From Photobacterium sp. JCM 19050 (GTDB lineage: Bacteria; Pseudomonadota; Gammaproteobacteria; Enterobacterales; Vibrionaceae), in the NCBI GenBank assembly GCA_001310455.1, contig BAXG01000036.1, positions 1-63,418 of the forward strand: 63,418 nt of DNA. The letters are read 5' to 3'. Position 1 is the first letter of the stretch; each line of letters begins with the position of its first letter. Under the pieces are notes generated by a model. The model saw only the letters and a program-made list of their open reading frames with translations. It was not told the origin of the DNA and did no database searches. A program made the position numbers and the translations under genes. Shown in pieces: positions 1-8,834 of this stretch.

Positions 1-16
1 CAAAAAGCACCGCCAG

Positions 17-44
17 AAAGGCCATCCGAAAGGATGGCCTTTTT
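17..44 (+). terminator. Terminator-like hairpin at left edge
   Basis: An 11-bp perfect stem with a GAAA loop (17-42) runs into five T. It probably ends a gene lying left of the window. It could also serve the minus-strand gene that ends at 85, although the T-run on that side is poor. Confidence 0.7.
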
Positions 45-84
45 GCGTTTCTGGGAGAGAGAAAAGACTTCCTTTTCTCATCGA

Positions 85-1188
85 TCAATTTTCAATCATC
101 GGAAGTGCCGGGTAAGGGCCAATACCGTAGGCTGCCCGGTTGGGGTAGAAGTTATTACTTTGCGGTAAGTTTCCTTTGTCCAAAAATTCTCCGACAAAAT
201 CATTGCCATCTATGGAAATAACCAGGTAGTCAGAGCCATTTTGAGGTAAGGCCAGGAATTCATTGGTGCCATTGCGCTCAAGAATAATAACGGTGTCCTG
301 TATTTCAATGACATGCATGGCAAGAGGGTCGTATTGTGGTTCGAGACCAAAACCAATAAGTTGCCGGTTAACTGAATTGGGGCCTTGTTGAAGAACGCTG
401 TGGGTAATTCGCAGTGCGCCTCCATTTGGAATATCAAGCACCCGACTGTCCTGTCCGCCGAGGCTCGCTATGGTAGAGGATTCTATATTGGTGACGTTTG
501 CCCGTGATTTCACTTCATGACCCTGGCTTTTGGAGCTTTTGATGGTGCTGTTACGAATCGTCAGCGTCTCATTGTTGCTGTAGATACCATGAGCGCGGCC
601 ATTTTTACCAAGTTCGCTGAAGGTGCTGTTTGTTATCAGCAGTGAACCACTGCCTTCTGCGGAAAGCAGACCCTGTTCACTGCTGTGGAAATAGACTCCG
701 TCCAATACCAAGTCCCTGCCTTCCTGCCGAACACAAGCGCCATTTTGATCTCGAACCGCTACGTTGCTGCATTCAATATCTTCAATTCTCACATTGTTGC
801 CGACGATTACAAATGTCCCCTTTCCTTGCACCTGAGCACCTTTGAAATGCGTCCCCGGGCTGCCCCGGAGGACAACCTCATTATTACGAACGGTGATCCC
901 TTGGTTGTATTCACCCGCGCCAAATTCCACAACACTTTTGTCTGTTATTGCGGAGATTGCAGCAGCAAAATCAGTGTACTCTTTTCCATCCACGACAACG
1001 GTATCATCGGGAATATCACCACCTCCTCCATTGCCGCCACCGCCATTTCCACCATCACCTCCTCCATTTCCGCCTCCGGGGTCAGGAGGCGGAGCATAGG
1101 CATAAACGCTGGTTGTTGCTCCTAGCATGAAAAATAAACTCACTAGACAAAAAATATAAAAGAAAAAGGGCCTTATCTTTGTCTTCAT
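85..1188 (-). CDS. Secreted right-handed beta-helix repeat protein with Gly-rich linker
   Basis: Predicted exported protein of 367 residues, function unknown. Residues 1-6 are basic, 7-24 strongly hydrophobic, and Ala30 or Ala32 fits a signal peptidase I site. Next come a Pro/Asp stretch and a linker of almost pure Gly with Asn/Asp (about 38-58). The rest is short strands alternating with Asn/Ser/Thr-rich turns (for example LLITNSTFS, LTIRNSTIKS, LRITHSVLQQ), typical of the parallel beta-helix of pectate lyases and adhesins. No catalytic residues were recognised. The open frame extends upstream to 1392, but the ATG at 1188 follows an AAGG motif 7 nt upstream and begins the signal peptide. A polysaccharide-binding or surface role is only inference. 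Confidence 0.75.
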   Translation of the reverse strand: MKTKIRPFFFYIFCLVSLFFMLGATTSVYAYAPPPDPGGGNGGGDGGNGGGGNGGGGDIPDDTVVVDGKEYTDFAAAISAITDKSVVEFGAGEYNQGITVRNNEVVLRGSPGTHFKGAQVQGKGTFVIVGNNVRIEDIECSNVAVRDQNGACVRQEGRDLVLDGVYFHSSEQGLLSAEGSGSLLITNSTFSELGKNGRAHGIYSNNETLTIRNSTIKSSKSQGHEVKSRANVTNIESSTIASLGGQDSRVLDIPNGGALRITHSVLQQGPNSVNRQLIGFGLEPQYDPLAMHVIEIQDTVIILERNGTNEFLALPQNGSDYLVISIDGNDFVGEFLDKGNLPQSNNFYPNRAAYGIGPYPALPMIEN

Positions 1189-1398
1189 CATTCCACCTTG
1201 ATAACTGTGGTTGTTAATTGATGAATACTTCTGTTGCACTAAAGGGCAATTCATCTCTTTGCGAATAGGTCGCGCTATTAAAGATGAGCGAACAACAGGG
1301 GGGAGGCGTTTTATAACTAAGAATCCCAACAGGAACTGACATGGCGCTGATATTGGACGCAACATGCAGGAGAGGGCAGCACTTGAGTGCAAAGAGAA

Positions 1399-2052
1399 TT
1401 AGAAATTGGCAGAAATAAGTCGCCACAGTGCCTCCAGATAAACCGTGATATCTGCAGCTAGCTGAAGCCCTAAAAGATTGCCAATTACCAAAGCAACTCC
1501 GCCCCAAAATACAATTACAAAAATGATTTTGAGCAGTTCAATCGCAAGCTTAACAACGAAATAAAGTACATAGAGGGCAACGTATCCAGCAACGAAAAGA
1601 ATAGCGGCCATAAATAGTGATTCGGTCGTGTTCTGGGTCTGCTCGAAATGGGTGTAACCCAAGATTCCAGCAAAGATCGCTGCAATAATTGCGAAAAGGC
1701 TGTCTGGTTTGTCCTTGGTTGCAGATCTGGTTTGTGTTGCAGCATTGCCACCAGATGTGCTTTTGGATTTCTTACCTGTCAGTGTCGATGTTTGTGGTGT
1801 AGGGGGCTTTGGGGCAGATGCGGGGGATGATTGGCGAGGGCGGCTTGCGGGTATGGGATCATCAATAATCCCCGTGCCGTGACAGTGATAACAAGGATCA
1901 GTGATTTCCTGAGTTGATGTCCCCGAACCGCCGCAAGCCATACAAGGCACATCTGTACTGCTGCCATAACCCCGCCCCCCGCAAGAATAACAAGGCTGGT
2001 AGCGACCGGTCGGAATTTCACACATACCAGAGCAAACAGGACACGTTGCCAT
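1399..2052 (-). CDS. Membrane protein with DnaJ-type cysteine-rich zinc finger
   Basis: Protein of 217 residues, not assignable to a characterised family. The N-terminus carries four CxxC(x)G-type motifs (Cys4/7, 21/24, 37/40, 54/57), the pattern of the DnaJ/Hsp40 zinc-binding domain, but there is no J domain. A Pro/Ser/Thr/Lys-rich linker (about 65-115) follows, then two or three hydrophobic segments (about 118-210). By family knowledge such a finger binds unfolded polypeptide or acts as a thiol-active scaffold; here it would sit on the cytoplasmic face of the inner membrane. It lies upstream of the beta-helix gene on the same strand with a 210-nt gap, so co-transcription is possible but unproven. 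Confidence 0.7.
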   Translation of the reverse strand: MATCPVCSGMCEIPTGRYQPCYSCGGRGYGSSTDVPCMACGGSGTSTQEITDPCYHCHGTGIIDDPIPASRPRQSSPASAPKPPTPQTSTLTGKKSKSTSGGNAATQTRSATKDKPDSLFAIIAAIFAGILGYTHFEQTQNTTESLFMAAILFVAGYVALYVLYFVVKLAIELLKIIFVIVFWGGVALVIGNLLGLQLAADITVYLEALWRLISANF

Positions 2053-2274
2053 AAGGAACTCTATTTTATTTAGTTATAAGAGCCAGTTTATTAGTCCTGT
2101 CACATAGATGTTGTCTTAATAGTTACACGCAAAATTTACAGCGTTTAATCAGAATCTCACTGTTAGTGTGTTGCTGCGCAAACCTCGGTTTCTCGCATCC
2201 ACGATGTTTTTGTTGAATAGCGTTCATCAGTTAAATTAAAAGACTCTTCTACCTACTGAGAAAGGATATTCCAT

Positions 2275-2505
2275 ATGGATACCGGTACACTGGCACTACT
2301 TATACCCATTGTCGCAATTGTTGGCAGTTATGTTATCTCGGCTATGAAAATTCAGAAGGAGAAAGGGACGATGAGCAAAACGCACCTCTCAGAAATGAAT
2401 GCGCTGCGTGACGAAGTCTCTCTGCTGAAATCCCGAGTCGAGGTATTGGAAAGACTGGCAACAGATGAATCGACAAGATTACGAAAAGAGTTCGAAAGTC
2501 TCTGA
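2275..2505 (+). CDS. Small membrane-anchored coiled-coil protein, PspB-like
   Basis: Protein of 76 residues with one N-terminal transmembrane segment (about residues 5-24). A charged heptad-rich helix follows (about 36-76, with LRDEVSLLKSRVEVLERL as its core), giving a predicted coiled coil. This architecture, including an LERL-type motif near the C-terminus, resembles the phage-shock protein PspB. However, no pspA, pspC or pspF lies nearby and the similarity is by eye only. The ATG at 2275 follows AAGGA about 8 nt upstream. It stands alone between a divergent gene and the GFA protein. Confidence 0.6.
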   Translation: MDTGTLALLIPIVAIVGSYVISAMKIQKEKGTMSKTHLSEMNALRDEVSLLKSRVEVLERLATDESTRLRKEFESL

Positions 2506-2576
2506 GTGCTACAGTGTTCCGAGTACTTTACCTCCTAGACTGAGTAATCCACTAATCATTTACTCAAGGAGCGATT

Positions 2577-2987
2577 GTGAGCATTGTAAAAGGAGGATGT
2601 CTTTGTGGAACGATCCGTTATGAGGTAAATGGACCGCTTGGTCGTGCAGATAACTGCCATTGTTCGATGTGCCGGAAACAGCATGGCGCAGCGTTTGCCA
2701 CCTATGCAGATATTAATCCGGATGATTTCACTTGGGTTAACGGCGTTGATTGTATAAACGTCTACGAAACGGCATCAGGAGCGGGTTGGTGTTTCTGTGG
2801 GAAATGTGGTTCCACCCTGGCGGGAACAACAAGCGGTCAAGTTACTTCAATAACTCTGGGGGCGGTAGATGGTGATCCATGTGTCAAACCGGAGTCCCAT
2901 ATCTTCATTGCCTCAAAAGCAAATTGGTTCGAGATCACTGACGACGTGCCCAAGTTTAAAGAAAGACAAAAATGGCTGGTATCGTGA
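2577..2987 (+). CDS. GFA family (CENP-V/GFA domain) zinc protein
   Basis: Protein of 136 residues with the glutathione-dependent formaldehyde-activating enzyme fold. Cysteines occur as CLC at residues 8-10, CHCSMC around 27-32, and CFCGKC around 92-97, which in this family bind two zinc ions. Length and motif order match a complete single-domain member. The substrate of most such proteins is unknown, and no formaldehyde-detoxification genes are nearby. GTG start at 2577 is supported by AAGGAG at 2566-2571 with a 5-nt spacer. Confidence 0.88.
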   Translation: MSIVKGGCLCGTIRYEVNGPLGRADNCHCSMCRKQHGAAFATYADINPDDFTWVNGVDCINVYETASGAGWCFCGKCGSTLAGTTSGQVTSITLGAVDGDPCVKPESHIFIASKANWFEITDDVPKFKERQKWLVS

Positions 2988-3099
2988 GGTGAGAGGCGAC
3001 GAACTATTTAAAATGTAATGTTTACGGGGTTACACATCTGGCATTGAGCTTTGCGGAAAAAACCTTTAACCTGCCGCCCCGATAGATAGAGGTTTAAAG

Positions 3100-3279
3100 A
3101 TGAACCGAAAGAAAAGAATTAATCAGGTGCTGAAGGCAAAGCAGAAAAAGAAAAACGCCAAACTGCACAACAGTAATAAACCACGCTATATATCCAAAGC
3201 TGAACGCGCTGCATTAGCGGAGGAAACTGAAAACACGGCTCCAGCTGAACAAGAGCCTGAGTCAGCAATTCAACAGTAA
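3100..3279 (+). CDS. DUF2986 family small basic protein
   Basis: A 59-residue protein beginning MNRKKRINQVLKAKQKKK. It is very Lys/Arg-rich in the first 45 residues with an acidic Glu-rich tail. The opening sequence and the PRYISKAERA segment are those of DUF2986, a small family common in Vibrio and Shewanella relatives. The function is unknown; the charge suggests nucleic-acid or ribosome binding, which is inference. AGAGG at 3088-3092 lies 7 nt before the ATG. Confidence 0.75.
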   Translation: MNRKKRINQVLKAKQKKKNAKLHNSNKPRYISKAERAALAEETENTAPAEQEPESAIQQ

Positions 3280-3375
3280 GCTGTGCGACTTCTTTTAGGG
3301 GAGGCTTCCGCCCACCCCATAAGAAAGCTTCACTTTAGGTTGTGGGTTTAAACCCAGCAATCAGGCTTTTAGTGG

Positions 3376-3666
3376 TCAACATTCCCGCAGTCTTTCCAAT
3401 CCCGCCGCACTTTTACTGACCACAAATTCAGTGACTTCATAGTCGGCAACCCCCTCAGTGAAAAACGGATCTTCCTTGATCACGGCATCCAGTGCTTCAT
3501 GGCTTTCAGCCTGAGCCAGGATCACCCCACCTGAACGTGGAACTTTTCTGCCTGAAGCGAGAAAACAGCCACAGTCATAGTATTTTTCAAGATAGTGGAT
3601 GTGGGCGTCGATATGCTTTTCGACCTCAGATAGGTCGACTTTATACGTAAGAGCTACGATAAACAC
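3376..3666 (-). CDS. YciI family protein
   Basis: Protein of 96 residues matching the YCII domain along its whole length: an N-terminal MFIVALTYK strand, then the conserved HIHYLEKYYDCGCFLASGRK region, then a GGVILAQ strand and a C-terminal strand ending YEVTEF. Members form a ferredoxin-like dimer. Proposed activities (dehydrochlorinase-like, stress-related) are mostly untested, and the conserved His-Asp pair is present. It lies downstream of tRNA-Ile and rpoD on the same strand, separated from them by a terminator. Confidence 0.82.
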   Translation of the reverse strand: MFIVALTYKVDLSEVEKHIDAHIHYLEKYYDCGCFLASGRKVPRSGGVILAQAESHEALDAVIKEDPFFTEGVADYEVTEFVVSKSAAGLERLREC

Positions 3667-3773
3667 GGATCCCCCAAGAACAGGCAGAATAGACGAGCTT
3701 TCAGTGCACAGGTAAGAAGGGGTAATAAGCGAGGTGACACAAGGAATGTGCTTGAATTCCGGGCGGGCAAATA

Positions 3774-3807
3774 CAAAAAAACACCTAGCCCTTTCGGTGC
3801 TAAGTGT
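3774..3807 (-). terminator. Rho-independent terminator after tRNA-Ile
   Basis: On the minus strand a 9-bp stem (ACACTTAGC/GCTAGGTGT with one G-T pair) with a CCGAAAGG-containing loop is followed by seven T. It lies 11 nt beyond the tRNA 3' end. Confidence 0.8.
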
Positions 3808-3817
3808 CTGTAAAATA

Positions 3818-3893
3818 TGGTGGCCCCTGTTGGACTTGAACCAACGACCAAGCGATTATGAGTCGCCTGCTCTAACCACTGAGCTAAGGGGCC
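3818..3893 (-). tRNA. ileX: tRNA-Ile2 (anticodon CAT, lysidine-modified)
   Basis: A 76-nt cloverleaf with encoded CCA. The acceptor is GGCCCCT/AGGGGCC with discriminator A, and the anticodon loop is CTCATAA with anticodon CAT. The sequence is nearly that of E. coli ileX, whose C34 is converted to lysidine by TilS so that it reads AUA. It sits downstream of rpoD, as in E. coli. The identity is therefore isoleucine, not methionine. Confidence 0.93.
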
Positions 3894-4050
3894 AGTGGGT
3901 GCAAATTATAGGGGAATCGGGGCGGTGTGTCTAGCGTGTTGCAGGGTGAAATCTGTATGTTTTTCGCGCACTTGCTTCACTTTCTGCAGTTCTTGATAAC
4001 TCAGTCACTTTGTGACTTTAGCGGTAGGGTAACCTCTTGTTATCAGGCAG

Positions 4051-4079
4051 AAAAAAGGCGGGTTTCAAACCCGCCTTTT
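4051..4079 (-). terminator. Terminator after rpoD
   Basis: AAAAGGCGGGTTT/GAAACCCGCCTTTT-type stem with T-runs on both sides, 18 nt beyond the rpoD stop. It could work in both directions. Confidence 0.85.
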
Positions 4080-4096
4080 CTGTATTTTACGCCGGA

Positions 4097-5946
4097 TTAC
4101 TCATCCAGGAAGCTGCGCAGGATTTCTGAGCGGCTTGGGTGGCGAAGCTTACGCAGAGCCTTGGCTTCAATCTGACGGATACGCTCACGGGTAACATCGA
4201 ACTGCTTACCTACTTCTTCAAGAGTGTGGTCAGTGTTCATGTCGATACCGAAACGCATACGCAGTACCTTGGCTTCACGTGGTGTCAGGCCAGCCAGTAC
4301 TTCGTTGGTCGCGAACTTCAGGTTCTGCATGGTTGCAGAGTCCATTGGCAGCTCGAGGGTGGTATCCTCGATAAAGTCGCCAGATGTGAATCTTCATCGT
4401 CACCGATTGGGGTTTCCATGGAGATTGGCTCTTTAGCGATCTTCAGCACCTTACGAATCTTGTCTTCCGGCATCATCATGCGCTCTGCCAGTTCTTCAGG
4501 GGAAGGCTCGCGGCCCATTTCCTGCAGCATTTGGCGAGAGATACGATTGAGTTTGTTGATGGTCTCAATCATGTGTACCGGAATACGGATGGTACGGGCC
4601 TGGTCAGCGATAGAGCGAGTGATCGCCTGGCGAATCCACCAAGTGGCGTAAGTTGAGAACTTGTAACCACGGCGATATTCGAACTTATCAACTGCCTTCA
4701 TCAGGCCGATGTTACCTTCCTGGATCAGATCCAGGAACTGCAGACCACGGTTGGTGTATTTCTTCGCGATAGAAATAACCAGACGCAGGTTTGCCTCTAC
4801 CATCTCTTTCTTGGCGCGGCGGGCTTTCGCTTCACCGATAGACATGCGGCGGCTGATGTCTTTGATACGCTCAACAGACAGGCCGGTCTCTTCTTCCAGC
4901 AGCTTCAGCTTCTGGATGCAGCGACGCAGGTCTTCTTCATTTTCTTTGATACGGTCTGAGTATGGCTTTCCGGCTGCCAAAACGGCATCCAGCCAAGTGT
5001 CAGACGCTTCGTTACCGGCAAATACCTGCACGAAGTTTTTCTTTGGCATGCGACCGGTGTCAATACACAGGCGCATAATCAGACGTTCCTGAGTACGGAC
5101 TTTGTCCATAGTCTGACGCATTTCGTCAACCAGGCGGTCGAACTGCTTAGGAATCAGACGGAACTGCTTGAACACCTCAGCCAGCTCAGTGATGGCTTCT
5201 TTGGTGCTGTCATCTTCGCGGCCTTTTTGCTGGGTTGATGCCAGCACGGCTTCGTAGCTGCGACGCAGTTCAGAGACTTTTTCACGGGCGACTTCAGGAT
5301 CGATAGCGTTATCGTCTTCGCTGTCGTCGTCATCACCGTCTTCGTCTTCATCTTCCTCATCTTCGTCTTCGTCAGCGAGATCTGTTTCGCTTAACTCTGA
5401 ACCGATGTGGGTTGCAGTTGGAGCCAGGTCTTCTTCTTGAGAAGGGTCAACGAATCCTGAAATGATGTCAGTAAGACGCAGTTCTTCCGCTTCGACTTTG
5501 TCGAACTGGTCTAACAGATAAGAGATAGATTCAGGGTATTCGGCAACCGCCAGTTGTACTTGGTTGATACCGTCTTCAATTCGCTTGGCAATGTCGATTT
5601 CGCCTTCGCGGGTCAGCAGTTCAACGGTACCCATTTCACGCATGTACATACGTACCGGGTCGGTTGTACGTCCCAGTTCGCTGTCTACGGTAGAAAGTGC
5701 TGCAGCCGCAGCTTCCGCTGCGTCTTCATCGGTGACAGTCTCAGACATGATCAAGTCATCGGCATCCGGGGCTGTTTCCACCACCTGGATACCCATGTCG
5801 TTGATCATCTGAATGATGTCTTCAATCTGTTCGGAATCGACGATGTCTTCCGGAAGGTGGTCGTTTACCTCGGCATAGGTCAGGTAGCCTTGCTCCTTAC
5901 CTTTGGCAACGAGTAACTTAAGTTGTGACTGCGGATTTTGATCCAT
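4097..5946 (-). CDS. rpoD: RNA polymerase sigma factor RpoD (sigma 70), frame broken once
   Basis: Primary sigma factor, which directs RNA polymerase to -10/-35 promoters. Region 1.1 starts at the N-terminus, and a very acidic Asp/Glu run falls near residues 190-215 in the non-conserved segment. Region 2 contains [19 protein letters not shown] and the [10 protein letters not shown] -10-recognition helix; region 4 has the HTH with [17 protein letters not shown]. The frame breaks near 4380, where DEDSHLGDFIEDT should continue; one C is missing from a CCC (plus-strand view). Restoring it gives 616 residues, the usual size. A cell cannot live without region 4, so the break is almost certainly a sequence error. 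It is the last gene of the rpsU-yqeY-dnaG-rpoD cluster. Confidence 0.95.
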
Positions 5947-6053
5947 AGACGATATCCAACTTCGGGTCTGAGTGAAGAATTTAGTATGCGAAAACGCAAA
6001 CCGCCAATTTTAACAGATTTACCAAATACTGGCTACGCCTAATCAGAGCAGCA

Positions 6054-7799
6054 CTAGTCGGGACGATTGAGAATTAATAACTGCAATTCCCGCTTTTCTT
6101 CGACTGATAAGCCGATGGTGTTTGCCTTCGCCTGTAGTTTTGCGATCTGTTGTGCGAAGCACTGCGCAAGGATTTTGCGCCATGCATCGTCAAATAACTC
6201 AGTTTCATTGCTATCGCCAAGCGGGAGATCCCAGCTGGCGAGTCGAGCAATTAATTGTTCCTGGTCGCTGCCGCGCCAGTGTTCAATCAGTTGACCTGTT
6301 CTGATATGGGGGTGAGCCCGGCAGATGTCAACCAATTGAATGAGCAAATTGAGACCGGGTACATGCAATTCGCTGAATCCACTTAAATCCGGCATACCGT
6401 CTGCCAGTTCCGGATTTTGCAGAAGCAGTGTGATGGCCTCACGCATGGCAGTGCGCTTCATTTCCGGCAGGGCTCGTTTTTGTACATCAGCCCCTTTGGC
6501 GGAAATCAGTTGTTCAAGCTGTTCTTCGCTTGGCAGACCAAGTTTGCTGCCAAGGGTGTTGCGCAGGTAAAGGCGCAGGGTGCCCCCCGGAACCTTGTCG
6601 ATAAGCGGCACAGCGAGGGCGGTCAGTTTTGCCTTACCTTCGCGGCTGCTGGTATCAACCTGCTGCATCAGAGTCGAGAACAGGAACTCGGACAGGCTCA
6701 TGGCTTTCGCCAGGCGCTGTTCGAATCCGTCTTTTCCTTCCTGACGGACCAGGGTATCCGGGTCTTCGCCATCCGGCAGGAACATAAATTTAAGCTGCCT
6801 GCCGTCACTTAAGTGGGGCAGTGCCTGCTCCATTGCGCGCCAGGCGGCATCGCGTCCGGCACGGTCTCCGTCATAACAACAGATGACGGTGGATGTCTGT
6901 CGGAACAGGGTCTGGATATGGTCCCCAGTCGTGGAGGTACCCAAAGAGGCAACGGCGTAATTGACGTCAAATTGCGCCAGAGCTACCACATCCATATAAC
7001 CTTCAACCACCAGAAGGTGATTAGGTTCGCGGTCGTGCTCCAGGGCTTCATGGAGGCCGTAAAGCTCTTTCCCCTTGTGGAAAATCGGGGTTTCCGGGGA
7101 GTTTAAGTATTTAGGTGTACCGTCACCCAATACCCGACCACCAAAGCCGATTACTTTGCCCTGGCGGTTGCGGATGGGGAACATAACCCGTCCGCGGAAA
7201 CGGTCGTAGCGACGGCCGTTGTCGTTTTCTATCAGCATGCCGGCAGTCACCAGCGACTGCTGGGAAGTGCCATCACGCCCGAATTGTTTGCGTACGGCGT
7301 CCCACTCATCCGGCGCATAGCCAATACCAAAACGCTGGACGATTTCACCAGTCAGGCCGCGCCCTTTGAGGTAATCAATGGCGGTCTGGCCTTCTTGCGT
7401 GCGCAGTTTGCTTTGGTAGAAGCGGGCAATCTCGCCCATTATCGGGTAGAGGGTACGCTTTTCGTTGTTGCTGGAACCTTTAAAGTTACCACTGCCTTGT
7501 TCGCGCGGAACTTCCAGCCCCAGTTGGCCCGCCAGTTCTTCGATCGCGTCGACAAATTCGAGGCGGTCGTATTCCATAACAAAGTCGAGAACGTTGCCGT
7601 GGGCACCACATCCAAAGCAGTGATAGAACTGCTTTTCCTGGCTCACGGTAAATGAAGGCGTTTTTTCGTTATGGAAGGGGCAACAGGCACCGAAGTTTTT
7701 GCCCTGTTTTTTCAGTTTGACCCGGCTGTCGATAAATTCAACGATATCGATACGTGCCAGAAGGTCGTCAATAAACGCGCGGGGAATTTTTCCTGCCAT
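6054..7799 (-). CDS. dnaG: DNA primase
   Basis: Synthesises RNA primers for replication. At 581 residues it has the same length as E. coli DnaG. The N-terminal zinc finger (CPFHNEKTPSF then CFGCG, about residues 40-65) binds template. The TOPRIM catalytic core includes VVEGYMDVVAL and a YDGDRAGRDAA metal site, and a DnaB-binding C-terminal domain follows. The frame is intact. It lies between yqeY and rpoD, the classical macromolecular-synthesis order, with 107 nt to rpoD and no strong terminator seen between them. Confidence 0.97.
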   Translation of the reverse strand: MAGKIPRAFIDDLLARIDIVEFIDSRVKLKKQGKNFGACCPFHNEKTPSFTVSQEKQFYHCFGCGAHGNVLDFVMEYDRLEFVDAIEELAGQLGLEVPREQGSGNFKGSSNNEKRTLYPIMGEIARFYQSKLRTQEGQTAIDYLKGRGLTGEIVQRFGIGYAPDEWDAVRKQFGRDGTSQQSLVTAGMLIENDNGRRYDRFRGRVMFPIRNRQGKVIGFGGRVLGDGTPKYLNSPETPIFHKGKELYGLHEALEHDREPNHLLVVEGYMDVVALAQFDVNYAVASLGTSTTGDHIQTLFRQTSTVICCYDGDRAGRDAAWRAMEQALPHLSDGRQLKFMFLPDGEDPDTLVRQEGKDGFEQRLAKAMSLSEFLFSTLMQQVDTSSREGKAKLTALAVPLIDKVPGGTLRLYLRNTLGSKLGLPSEEQLEQLISAKGADVQKRALPEMKRTAMREAITLLLQNPELADGMPDLSGFSELHVPGLNLLIQLVDICRAHPHIRTGQLIEHWRGSDQEQLIARLASWDLPLGDSNETELFDDAWRKILAQCFAQQIAKLQAKANTIGLSVEEKRELQLLILNRPD

Positions 7800-7967
7800 G
7801 CTCTAGAACGCCATACCGATTAATAATGAATCACCACGAACAACCACGATTCTTGTGTTGCCAAGGTATACGTGTGGGGTCTGTTTTTCAGATGGAGAAG
7901 ATACGAACAAGCCGCGCACTCCAAAAAGGATAGCACGGCTTGCTTGCGGGTCAGGAGCTACAGCAGA

Positions 7968-8411
7968 TCAGCCCAGAAGAGCCTTAACCAGCTGGCTTAC
8001 CTTACCCATGTCAGCGCGGCCCTGGATCTGTGGTTTAACCACAGCCATGACTTTGCCCATGTCTTGCATCGAAGCAGCTTCTGTTTCAGCAACAGCGTTT
8101 TTCACCAGTTGCTCAACTTCTTCGTCTGACAGTGGCTGAGGAAGAAATTCCTCAATCACAACGATTTCTGCGGCTTCTGCATCAGCGAGATCTTGGCGAC
8201 CAGCTGATTCGTATTGCGCTACGGAGTCGCGACGTTGCTTAACCATTTTGGTCAGCACAGCAATAACTTCGTCGTCGTTCAGAGTTTTCTGACCGTCGAC
8301 TTCAAGTTGTTTGATGGCTGCCATGATCAGGCGGATGGTGGACAGGCGAGGTTTGTCTTTCGCCTTCATCGCTGCTTTTTGTTCGTCCTTCAGACGATCA
8401 ATCAGTGCCAT
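7968..8411 (-). CDS. yqeY: GatB/YqeY domain-containing protein
   Basis: Protein of 147 residues, all-helical, covering the YqeY family from MALIDRLKDEQKAAMKAKD to the Gly-rich end with QGRADMGKVSQLVKALL. The domain is also the C-terminal tRNA-binding part of GatB, which suggests, but does not prove, a role in tRNA handling. It sits 23 nt downstream of rpsU, as in many gamma-proteobacteria, probably in the same transcript. Confidence 0.93.
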   Translation of the reverse strand: MALIDRLKDEQKAAMKAKDKPRLSTIRLIMAAIKQLEVDGQKTLNDDEVIAVLTKMVKQRRDSVAQYESAGRQDLADAEAAEIVVIEEFLPQPLSDEEVEQLVKNAVAETEAASMQDMGKVMAVVKPQIQGRADMGKVSQLVKALLG

Positions 8412-8434
8412 AGTGCAATCCTAGGGCGCTGTAA

Positions 8435-8650
8435 TTAGTACAGACGTACGCGACGTGCGTTTTCGCGAGCCAGCTTCTTCAGGTGACGCTTAACAGCGGC
8501 AGCCTTGGCGCGCTTGCGAACTGTAGTAGGCTTTTCGAAGTGTTCACGACGACGAACTTCTGAAAGGATACCTGCTTTTTCACAAGAGCGCTTGAAGCGA
8601 CGCAGAGCTACGTCGAACGGTTCGTTTTCACGTACTTTAACTACTGGCAT
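8435..8650 (-). CDS. rpsU: 30S ribosomal protein S21
   Basis: A 71-residue basic protein identical in form to E. coli S21 ([20 protein letters not shown] start, ARRVRLY end). It binds near the 3' end of 16S rRNA and is needed for initiation on natural mRNAs. It is the first gene of the rpsU-yqeY-dnaG-rpoD cluster and is divergent from tsaD. The AGGTG motif upstream of the ATG gives a good ribosome site. Confidence 0.98.
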   Translation of the reverse strand: MPVVKVRENEPFDVALRRFKRSCEKAGILSEVRRREHFEKPTTVRKRAKAAAVKRHLKKLARENARRVRLY

Positions 8651-8834
8651 GTGCCTTTCACCTCGGGGGTTGTATCAGTTACGCTGGTGACAAAGTGACC
8701 AGCCATGATTAAAAATGGTGCGGAATTTTAATCTGAACGCTGGGTACTTGTAAAGCATTGGCTGTTGCCGGACTGGTGAATTTTTTATCGAGAGGGTAAG
8801 ATTGCGCCCTCACAACACCGGAGCAGAGGTAGTT

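Noticed and set aside
1016..1080. Short tandem repeat or CRISPR-like array
   Set aside because: The repetition is the codons of the Gly-rich linker in the beta-helix protein; there are no regular spacers. No CRISPR array was found anywhere in the window.
2275..2505. Toxin-antitoxin or type I toxin call for the small membrane protein
   Set aside because: The long coiled coil and lack of a partner gene or antisense promoter do not fit; PspB-like architecture is better.
3300..3322. GC-rich hairpin between the DUF2986 and YciI genes as terminator
   Set aside because: The stem is interrupted and there is no T-run on either strand.
3818..3893. tRNA-Met, from its CAT anticodon
   Set aside because: The body matches E. 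coli ileX almost base for base, and the location behind rpoD is the same; it is the lysidine-type tRNA-Ile.
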